A DNA stretch of 64,000 nucleotides from Polytrichum commune (Eukaryota > Streptophyta > Polytrichopsida > Polytrichales > Polytrichaceae): assembly GCA_950295325.1 (NCBI GenBank), contig OX485805.1:54026758-54090757 (forward strand). The letters run 5' to 3'. Within the stretch, counting starts at the first letter, position 1; every line of letters starts with the position of its first letter. The position numbers were made by a program, and so were the translations under genes. Under the pieces are notes generated by a model, which was not told the DNA's origin, ran no database searches, and worked only from the letters and a program-made list of their open reading frames with translations. Below are positions 1 through 7,869 of the stretch, in pieces.

Positions 1-750
1 CTGCCTTGGCCGCTGCGGACACGCGATTGGCATCTGAGGTTCATGTTCCCTGTGACGTCGCCGAAGACGCTGCGACCGAGGCTGCCACAAACAACGAAGG
101 AGTCCACAACAGCGCTGACACCGTTATAGCGTCCATCATTGAGGATATCCTAGACGAAGAGGGTAAAAAATCTATTGATCCACAAGCAACTGAGGACATA
201 GCAGAGCCCGAATCAGAGGATGTGCATATGTGTGCCGTGGAGGAGGTCAACGAAGGGCAGCCTGAGGTTGAGGGCATTGCGGATGTGCCCGAAGACATTG
301 CCAACCCGGAGCAGGTAACATCGACCAAAACCCTATGCTAAAATTCATACAGGGCATTATGTTAATAACGCTAGGCTAAGTCGTTCTTCATGTTGACGTC
401 CTCAATGATGTTCTGCGTGACATACACCTTGTCGACAGGATATGTCTTTGGACATCTACTCTGACATAAAGACTTCCCACCCTTGCGGTTGCACATGGCA
501 GGAGGATGTACAGGCAACTGAAGAGTCAGCTGGCAGACCTCGCCGCGTTGGGAGGAGCGCGGCTAAATCAGCAATGGTGAAACTCAATGCTCCAAAAGTG
601 GTTGGTTTGCCTAAACCTCCCCAAATTCCTCCAAAGGTGAGGGAAACAGTGCATGTATGTCAATTTGGGTCGACTCCCTTTGCTTGCGGGAGCATTGACA
701 TGAACAAGTGCACATGCGCACAGTGTATGTATGGTACGTATATGGAATGA
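1..750 (+). CDS. 3' part of an unidentified split gene (at least two exons)
   Basis: The frame is open from the left edge and encodes an acidic, low-complexity stretch rich in Glu, Asp, Ala and Val. At 314/315 a GAGCAG|GTAACA donor interrupts it. A GTCGACAG acceptor ends at 438, giving a 124-bp intron in phase 0, and the same reading continues from 439 with a Cys-containing piece and then a basic piece (GRPRRVGRSAAK). A second possible donor (CCAAAG|GTGAGG) lies at 636/637; without it the frame runs to a stop at 748-750. The acidic-then-basic layout and the GRP..R..AAK string faintly recall the C-terminal basic motif of plant shugoshins, but this is too weak to name the gene. The 5' end lies outside the window. 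Two phase-0 junctions with good splice signals are the main argument that it is real. Confidence 0.45.
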
Positions 751-1719
751 AACCCACTAATACATGTCATGGTGTATTGTGAATGGCGGTGGGATGTGGC
801 AGGTAGGGGGTGGTACGAAACCGCAGCCGCAACGGAAGAAATGAGACATCGACAGTAATGCCTATCGTGAAGTTTGGAGTGGCTCAAGCATGTTCTAGCC
901 AGCCTTGCAGTACTACAATAGCCGTTGTAGACTTTAACATTGCAAACAAACATTAAGTTTTGGTGGACTAGTTTCCGATATGTAATAGCGTCCATGTGCT
1001 CGCAAAGTGTTTACTCAATCAATACAATGTTTTTTATGTTTTGCAACGCCTTGGTCTACAATATTTGTTCCTTGCGTCCTTTATGTCTGTTAAATGGCCA
1101 TGTGCAACACGTGGCGTTGAGGCTGATTCATGTAGATGCCCTAAAAGATGACCCCCTCACAATTGGTAGATCTAATAGCCCTTAGACTCTGTGTCTGCAT
1201 TGTCATTGAGTACTTCAGGCCAACATCCACGCCAACTCAAGCCCATGTTGAAAACGATGTTCTCATGAATGGGATGGTGTCTCCAAGAATTCACCGTCAC
1301 ACATGCTATGTTTTTCCCACCACATCGTAAAAACATGTAATGTCCAACATGATGCCCCAGAAAACGTTCTTATGTCACATAGGCCGTCAAACATAACAAT
1401 GCACAAAACCTAAAATCCTTCGAATTGAATATCCGCGTCGACCAAGATGTCTCACATGACATTTCCCTGTCCCAGTGGACGTCTGCCAAACCGCGCACAA
1501 GACATATAATTTCACAGAACACAATGTCCATGTGTGAGCCCAAAATCGTGCCCACATGTGGTGATTCGAACCCAATTTTTGGTTGACTTTGAGGTGTTAT
1601 GTTTATTCACAAAACATAAAAAGAGTGAAGTGTGGTGTGGATTTAAGTTTAGGCATTAGAATGTGTTGTGTGATTATTTCAAGGTTGAATTCAATAAGAG
1701 TATGCCTTGATAATGTGAG
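751..1719. other. intergenic, no feature seen
   Basis: Short open frames on both strands overlap and show no domain-like composition. It could contain the 3' UTR of the gene to its left. Confidence 0.5.
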
Positions 1720-2215
1720 TAGGGGGTAAGGTGAAGCAATGTGAGCTCCGCGGGTTAAATGCCCACTTTTGGATCCACCTTGTTAGTTTAGGAAGAAGGA
1801 AGCTTGGTGGAAGGGGATTAGTCTCTACTTTAGAGGTGAAGGTTAAGGGATTGTGATTGGAGGTGTTAATCCTCTCACCCTATCGTTACCTCTCTCTCCC
1901 TCTCTCCCTCTTTACTACTTAAGGTGGTTTCTCTCTTATTTTTCTCTCTCTCCATCAAGCGCTCTCAAGGGAGCAAGCTCTTAAGAGCTTGAGCCACGTG
2001 TGTGGGTTAGTAGTTTTTAGTAAAGTTAATTAGTTAAGCTCTCTCTCTCTCAATGCCTCCCAAGTGAGTGAGCTCTTAGAGCTTGAGATTGCCTAGGAGG
2101 ATTAGGGGTTAGTTTAGTGAAATTAGTGGGATATGTTCATTCATTGGTTAAGGGACTAGAGGAATATTCGATTAATCATTAGGGGTTGAGAATAGTTGTT
2201 AGGACTTATTAGACA
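1720..2215. other. CT-rich, LTR-like non-coding stretch
   Basis: CT-repeat blocks at about 1876-1955 and 2040-2050 are each followed by a variant of the string CAAGCTCTTAAGAGCTTGAG, so the stretch carries a degenerate internal duplication. The texture resembles the promoter/leader part of a plant LTR, but I found no matching second copy, no TG..CA boundaries and no target duplication. Confidence 0.25.
1974..1991. repeat. perfect 18-bp palindrome
   Basis: CAAGCTCTTAAGAGCTTG is its own reverse complement. A shorter imperfect version (GAGCTCTTAGAGCTTGAG) recurs near 2068. Function unknown. Confidence 0.8.
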
Positions 2216-2235
2216 TCTGCCTAAACACTGCTGGG

Positions 2236-2526
2236 AACCGAGCTTAGTTGCTGCTGGGCAGCTAAATTGCACCGAGCTTGGTTGCTGCTAGGCAGCTGAA
2301 ACTGCACCGAGTTAGTTGTTGCTGGGCAGCTGAAACTGCACCGAGTTTAGTTGCTGCTGGGCAGCTGAGACTGCACCGAGCTTGGTTGCTGCTGGGCAGC
2401 TGAGACTGCACCGAGTTAGTTGCTGTTGGGCAGCTGAAACTACACCGAGTTTAGTTGCTGCTGGAGACTGCACCAAACTTAGTTGCTGCTGGGCGGCTGA
2501 GACTACACCGAGCTTAGTTGCTGATT
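2236..2526. repeat. minisatellite, about 35-bp unit, about 8 copies
   Basis: Head-to-tail units read roughly ACCGAGCTTAGTTGCTGCTG followed by GGCAGCTGAGACTGC. Each holds a small GCTGC..GCAGC stem. Unit length is 34-35 bp except one copy near 2446-2472 that lost about 7 bp. Copies differ by a few substitutions. The array keeps an open frame on both strands because 35 bp is not a multiple of three and stop codons are rare in the unit, so these frames should not be read as proteins. Confidence 0.9.
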
Positions 2527-3097
2527 CCAGGTTAACCAAGGGACTGCCGGTAAATAGGCCGGATTTGGACCAATAGGTTAATTAGCTGGTTGGCTGGTTT
2601 AGCGAGCTAAGGTTAAGATTAAGTAGAGGGTGCCACTAAACTAGCCATGAGGGTGTTAGACCATTTGTAGATTAAAATAGTTCCTAGACAAGTGTTAAGC
2701 TCAATAGGATAGGCGATGTGTGTGTGGAAGTCACATGTGATTGCATTTAACATTGACTATGGAGTAAAGTGTTTCTTAACACTTGTACACTCTCAAGTCA
2801 CCATAAATCACGTGCACAATCAATGGAGAATGTGGAGGATTCTTGCAATGGCAAGAAAAAGGAAGTGAAGATTAAAAGAGTGAGGGGAATGTCCTTAAGG
2901 GCATGTGTGGCTAAAGCCGCGGGTTGGACTCTTGAGAAAGCCAACTCTACCACAAGTCAAGAGGCTAACATTAATAAAACACAATGAGTGAGACAATATG
3001 TGTTCATTTGAACATGAAAATTACCTTGCACATGGTTCAATGTTGTAATAGACACATGTGATTCTCAAAGTCATCACCCGGACTAGGACGCTAAAGG
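2527..3097. other. intergenic with one small unassigned ORF
   Basis: A Lys-rich open frame of about 55 codons from an ATG near 2824 to 2987 (plus strand; contains KKKEVKIKRVRGMSLRAC) is present. I recognise no family and see no splice or neighbour support, so it is noted and not called as a gene. Confidence 0.3.
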
Positions 3098-3290
3098 GTG
3101 GTGGATTTGGCCTCACACCACGTCAGCAATAACGAATGCCACGTCAGAATTTGGCGGTCCACATCATTTCCAAAGGTGGTCCACGTAACACCCCACGTCA
3201 GCGATAACGAAAGCCACGTCAGCAATTTGGCGGTCCACATCATTTCTAAAGGGGGTCCACATGACACCCCATGTCAGCAATGGAACAAAT
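3098..3290. repeat. 76-bp direct repeat, about 2.4 copies
   Basis: The string AATTTGGCGGTCCACATCAT starts at 3148 and again at 3224, giving a 76-bp period. A partial copy precedes the first and another follows the second. Each unit carries two CACGTCAG-type octamers. Confidence 0.8.
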
Positions 3291-3600
3291 GCAAAACTTG
3301 CCATTGTGGCACTGCCCGCTTAAAACTTGCCTGCGTGGAGGCCACGTGCCCTCCACGTGCCCCTATATCAGGAGCATGGAAGATGTCGTTTTATATGACG
3401 TCACATAAAAACATGCTGAAATTCGGCATGTTATCTATGTTTATTGGGCGTTTTTTCCATGTCCTTCATAACGGATTTTAGGTGACGTCTCAGAGGAGTA
3501 CTTCCATGTCAAAGCGAACGCGATTTGCCATTTTTTTTTACGTCCAAAAAAACAACGTTTTTTTATAGTGCACCTTTATGACGTTTCCACAGTCATTCGC
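3098..3600. promoter_or_regulatory. dense cluster of ACGT-core (bZIP-type) motifs
   Basis: About eleven ACGT cores occur in 500 bp. They include several CCACGTCAGC octamers in the 76-bp repeats, two adjacent CACGTG G-boxes near 3347-3360, a TGACGTCA palindrome near 3396-3405, and further TGACGT sites near 3482 and 3580. ACGT cores are the established binding sites of plant bZIP/TGA factors. The cluster ends where the gypsy pol reading frame begins, so it could be an element-borne control region. The string TTTTTTTATAGTG near 3559-3571 also resembles the end of a CACTA transposon, in which case the motifs could be subterminal transposase sites. Confidence 0.35.
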
Positions 3601-4105
3601 CTTCCGGGATCGGGGGCCGGGTATGGTGTGGGATGCTAACACCAAAACCCACACCAAACCCTTGGCTGATGAACGAGAGCGTGCCATGGGCTTCCGCACT
3701 GGTACCAACGCAGCTTCTGGCCTTTCTGAGGGCCAACGACGCTTCGTATTGGGCCAAGCCATGGATCTCCATACCATGGTGTGGACTGTTAGTTTATGCC
3801 TTGCATTGCAACGGCATCATGGTGACCAGTTATTGTCTCTGGGGGCAGAGGATTCTGGTCAGGGGGCACAACGGTCCACATCCATGGAGGAGGGAATTGA
3901 TGTAAGGGTTGGAGAAGCCGAACGAATCTTTCAATTCGAGCAGCAGGTAATGGAAGAGCTCCGAGCTCAACGAGTTTATACTGCTTTGGCTTCTTCACCT
4001 CCGGTGGTGGCTTCATCATCACATATTGTTGGTGATGAAGAGGGGATGGACTCTATTGCTAGCACGGAGGTTGGGGGCATGGTTAATGCCCCCTCCTCTC
4101 ATTAG
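3578..4105 (+). pseudogene. gypsy polyprotein, segment upstream of reverse transcriptase
   Basis: The frame carries the strings ERERAMGFRTGT and LSEGQRRFVLGQAMDLHTMVW, a conserved block I associate with polyproteins of non-seed-plant gypsy elements between the protease and RT regions. It is followed by a hydrophilic Ser/Val-rich linker. A TAG at 4103-4105 interrupts the frame, which continues unchanged on the other side, so the stop is a point change and not a true end. The assignment is by family resemblance from memory. Confidence 0.7.
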
Positions 4106-4117
4106 CAGTTAGAGTCT

Positions 4118-5372
4118 GTGCTAGCACCAGGTGGCTCTCTTCTAGTAAAAAGGGAGACCACAGAGTTTGATGATTGGCCATTGGAATTGGGCCCTCATCT
4201 CACTGGTGCTGAGGCACGGAAAGTACGAGCATTTATTCGCTCGTACCGTAGGTGTTTTGTTTTTAGCCTTCAGAATCTTGAAGGTTATAAAGGAAAATCC
4301 ATCCACATTCAGTTGGAGGACGACCATCCCATTTTTCGGAGACCTTATAGACTCAGTGTTTCCGAGCGGATTGGCGTTCAGGCCCGTTGTCGAGAGTTCT
4401 TGGCAACAAAACTAATCAAACTTTCCAACGGGGAGTATGTTTGTGCTACGGTGATGCAATCGAAGAAGGATATCTTTGGCAATTGAACGGAGAAGAGGAT
4501 GTGCGGGGATTACCGTCCAGTTAATCGGAAGACCAAGTCGGATCGGTATCCCATGCCAATCCCCGAGGAGTTGTTCGATGCCATCGGATTTTCTCGAGTC
4601 TTTAGCACCCTAGACTTGAGATCCGGCTATCACCAGCTCCCATTACTTGTGGGAGATCGAGTGAAAACCGCATTCTGGGGAGTTGATCAAGATGAGAAAG
4701 ATCAACTTTATCATTGGAAGTTTCTTCCATTTGGCCTGAAGAATGCACCCGCTGAGTTTCAGCGGGTGATGGATCAGGTTTTCTCTGGCTTGCCCTTTGC
4801 TCGGTATTACATAGACGATGTGATCATCTTCAGCACAACATCACAGAAGCATGTGAGGCATCTGCAAGCCGTTTTTGAACGGTTGCAACGGTGGGGATTG
4901 CGCTTGCACCACGGCAAGTGCAAGTTTTTCCATGACCGGCTGGCATATCTAGGACATATGATTGTTCCAGGAGGTCTTGGGGTACAACAAGCTAAGGTGG
5001 ACGCTTTGCAGAAGATTCCGACACCGGTTGATGTGCCGAGACTTCGTGCTTTCTTGGGCTTGGCGAATTACTCTCGGCGATTCGTCAAGAACTTTAGCTT
5101 GATCGCCAAACCTCTCACCATTCTCATGAGCAAGGACCAACTGTGGACTTGGGGTCGTGAGCAACAACAGGCGTTTGAGACATTGAAGCAGAAACTGGGT
5201 ACGGCTCCAGTGCTTTGAGGTTTAGATGTCTCCAAATCTTTCCAGCTGCATACAGATTGGAGTTCATTGGGTTTGGGGACAGTTCTAACTCAGAAGGATG
5301 ATTTTGGCTGGGAGTATGTTATTGCTTACACTTCGCGAAGCAATAACACGGCGGAGGCTAATTATTCATCCT
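4118..5372 (+). pseudogene. gypsy reverse transcriptase and first half of RNase H
   Basis: This would copy element RNA into DNA. Visible motifs: CGDYRPVN and the finger/palm string DLRSGYHQ (about 4615-4640), the polymerase motif YIDD (about 4807-4818) with both aspartates intact, FHDRLAYLGHMI, and AFLGLANYSRRF in the thumb/connection. RNase H begins with LHTDWSSLGLGTVL, holding its first catalytic Asp. In-frame TGA codons at 4484-4486 and 5216-5218 break it, and about one base has been lost near 5370 within the SYE segment, which moves the reading into another frame. The catalytic motifs themselves are well preserved, so the decay is fairly recent. Confidence 0.9.
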
Positions 5373-6612
5373 ACGAGGAGAAGCATTGGCGGCGGTATGG
5401 GCTATTATCCATTTTCGGCCGTATCTTTATGGTCAGCACTTTACTTTAGTGACTGATCATCAGCCGTTACGGTGGCTCATGGAGTCGGATAAGCTTACTG
5501 GCAAGCTTGCCAGGTGGACTTTGTTGCTCCAAGAGTATGACTTTGAGGTGGTACACCGTGCTGGGATTACCAACATGGATGCAGATGGACTCTCACGCAA
5601 TCCAAGTCCTTCAGATGAGGACTTGACCGGGGCCAGGTGGCATGGAGATTGTGATCGAGAGGCGGTTCCAGGTTGGCACGTGACTACCTACCTCACTTTA
5701 TTTTCTGGTGCATCTGTTGAGATTCCGATACATGGCTCGGATGATGAGACTGATCGGCCTCAAGCTATTGCGGATATATGGGAGGATCTTCTCGTATTGC
5801 ATAAGCTTCAACATGGTACCTTTCCTTTGGCTATTTCGGCAATGGAAAGGGATAGGATTGGACATCGAATAACAAGGTTCCGTTGGAAGAATGGTTTGTT
5901 ATTTCGATTGTGGTCAGATGGAACAAGGCGTATTGTTCCTAGGCCGGATCAGAGGGCCTCCTTGGTGCGACAAGTGCACGAGGAACTTGGCCATTTTGGC
6001 ATACGCAAGACACATTCGATGTTACGTGGCCAATATTGGTGGACTGGCATGTATCAGCAGGTGGCTGCTTATGTCGGGAGGTGTGAAGTTTGTAACCGGG
6101 TTAGGTCTAGCTTTAACACCTTGTCACCTCAGTTACAGTCTTTACCTATCATGAGATTGGGCTACCGTTGGTCGCTAGACTTTGCGGGACCGTTGGTTGT
6201 CACGTCACGTGGAGCAAAGTACGTGTTGGTGATGGTGGAGCATTTTAGCAAGTGGATTGAGCTTGTTGTTTTACCCCAAAACTCTGTAGAGTTGGCCACG
6301 GCCGTCTTTTTGGATCGTGTGTTGGCACGTTTTGGAGCACCAGCTGAGGTGTTGACGGACCAAGGGAGGGAGTTTTTTGGTGTTTTTGAGGAGTTGTGCA
6401 CTAAGGTGCTCATAGATCACCGCACCACCTCTCGGAATCATCCGGAGGCAGATGGCTTGGCTGAACGAGTTGTTCGGACAACCAAGCGTGGCTTGAGGAA
6501 GTATGGATTACTTCGGGGAAGCCACCAGGATTGGGACCTTATGTTGCCTTGGATTGCTATGGGCTATCGATTTAGTAGGCATGCCTTTTTGGCATCCTAT
6601 AGCCCGTATTAG
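5373..6612 (+). pseudogene. gypsy RNase H end and integrase core
   Basis: The frame resumes with RNase H (LVTDHQPLRWLM, VVHRAGITNMDADGLSR, the chromovirus-style end of this domain). The integrase zinc finger follows, with H and H in HEELGHFGIRKTH and the two cysteines in CEVC near 6085-6096. The DDE core has Asp in SLDFAGP (about 6175), Asp in LTDQGREF (about 6355) and Glu in LAERVV (about 6460). All three catalytic residues are present. A TAG at 6610-6612 follows SPY, where gypsy integrases normally continue into LLYGREP; that string is indeed readable after the stop. Confidence 0.9.
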
Positions 6613-6654
6613 TTATTATATGGACGTGAGCCTATTCTCCCGAGTTCTATTCAG

Positions 6655-7096
6655 GAAAAAGTTAGCTCTTGTTGTGGACTTGGATGACCCAAACATTTGG
6701 GCAGAGTGTTTGCAGGAGCGAGCTCAATTCTTCCAGAGGGCCATACCTATGGCCATGGAGAATTTATCCATTGCTCAGCACCGTGACACATTGCGTTATG
6801 CACGCTTTCGCAGTGGTGCTTACCGACCTCAGTTGCGGAGATTCCGGCAAGGGGATTATGTTTATCTCCAACGTGAGGCGCCTACGACATTGGATGTCAG
6901 GGCAGGGCGCACTATCCTTCGGGTGAAGGAGGTGTTGCCAAGTGGTTTGTTGTTGTTGGAAGGCAAGAATGGCAGAGAATGTCACGAGCATTCCAAAAAC
7001 TGTGCCCCATGTCATCTACCCATTGAAGGTACAGTTTATCATGAACTGACCGTCGTGCCTGAGGGTCTTCCATATTTTGTGTGTGGAGAGAAGAAA
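6655..7096 (+). pseudogene. gypsy integrase C-terminal region
   Basis: After a frame change near 6640-6665 the tail continues: a helical, Arg/Gln-rich stretch (QHRDTLRYARFRSGAYRP), then RRFRQGDYVYLQ, the GPY/F-type small barrel common to gypsy integrases, and ILRVKEVLPSGLLLLEG. No chromodomain follows. The frame runs into a zinc-finger segment and is stopped by TGA at 7097-7099, but remains open beyond it in the same frame. Confidence 0.8.
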
Positions 7097-7210
7097 TGAG
7101 CGGCTACTATGTTCTTGTGTGATCAGTGTCAATGCGGTTGGCACATGGCATGCTTGAGGCCACCCTTGACTTCTCTACCATCTGGACAGTGGAGTTGTCC
7201 TCGTTGTCGA
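7067..7210 (+). pseudogene. PHD-type zinc finger at the end of the gypsy polyprotein
   Basis: PHD fingers bind histone H3 tails. Read in the integrase frame, the segment gives C in YFVC, then after the TGA at 7097 CDQCQCGWHMACL, a Pro-rich spacer (PPLTSLPSGQWS) and CPRC. Spacing C-x2-C-x4-H-x2-C..W-x-C-x2-C matches the second and third parts of a C4HC3 PHD finger. In the first pair the first Cys position holds Tyr (TAT), a single-base change from a Cys codon, so one zinc ligand is missing. The frame ends at a TGA at 7249-7251. It sits where chromoviral integrases carry a chromodomain, suggesting an analogous chromatin-targeting role; that role is inference. Confidence 0.7.
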
Positions 7211-7251
7211 GGTTCTTCGGTACTTGGTGCTTCCACCAATCGTACTCAATG

Positions 7252-7635
7252 ATCCTGTGTCGTTTTCATCATTTTGTGCTTGTCCAAATGGAAAATGAGG
7301 AGTTATGGCTTAAAAACGCAATCAACATGAGGCAGTGGATTTAATTCTTTGGGATCTGATGGCCAAACATCAGAGGCGATTAAGGATGGGGCTCACCTTG
7401 CACCCAGCCTATAGTTCCTTGGAATCACATTTACTACACTAGTTAGTTGCGGAGCAATCTTTCATTATCCATGCCCTTTAGATTGGCATTGGTCCTAGCT
7501 GCTTAGCGGAACTCCATAGTCAGCTGAATCGAGGTGTGTTGTTTATGTGTGACTTTGCTATGTTTTAGTATTGTTTGTTAGTGGTGGTTGGTACTCGAGC
7601 TGCAGTGACACACAATCACTATTTACACAACAAAT
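7252..7635 (+). other. coding-like tail after the PHD finger, unidentified
   Basis: From about 7335 to 7560, in a different frame from the PHD finger, there is a stretch of about 75 codons with only two TAG codons. Its composition is protein-like and helical (DLMAKHQRRLRMGL, LAELHSQLNRG). It may be the last part of the retroelement polyprotein after another frame change. I do not recognise a domain. Confidence 0.3.
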
Positions 7636-7765
7636 GGAATTGAACATATATATTGGATTTTGGACCTTGGAGATGAAATGCACTCTATATGGGATTTGTG
7701 GAAAAGTGGCCTTCAAGAATGCAAGGGCAATGGTTTTTTTGGAAGTTGGGCAGGACGGGCAGAAG
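7636..7765 (+). repeat. dispersed repeat, copy 1 (partner near 51920)
   Basis: About 125 bp closely matches the segment starting near 51920 in the same orientation; both share TATGGGATTTGTGGA and GGCCTTCAAGAATGCAAGGG. It lies between the gypsy pol and the solo LTR. It may be part of the gypsy 3' region or an older SINE-like insertion. Confidence 0.75.
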
Positions 7766-7869
7766 TCTTCGAGTGGATCCAGAAAATCCCGGTTTCTTTG
7801 TGGGGCAGTTGCCCCTACCTGAATGTACCTCCCCCAAAAGGCTCGTAGGGGGTAGGATATCGTCCTCCC

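Larger units (their letters stand above)
3578..7251 (+). mobile_element. decayed Ty3/gypsy retrotransposon, pol region with C-terminal PHD finger
   Basis: In order: a conserved pre-RT segment, reverse transcriptase, RNase H, HHCC zinc finger, DDE integrase core, integrase tail, then a PHD-type zinc finger. No gag, protease or primer-binding site is visible upstream, and no pair of LTRs brackets it; the long LTR just downstream has its own target duplication and is a separate insertion. The pol is broken by in-frame stops at 4103, 4484, 5216, 6610 and 7097, and by frame changes near 5370 and between about 6640 and 6665. The element is a dead remnant and cannot encode its polyprotein as it stands. 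Confidence 0.92.

Noticed and set aside
2312-2576. Open frames on both strands across the minisatellite
   Set aside because: They result from the tandem unit, not from coding selection.
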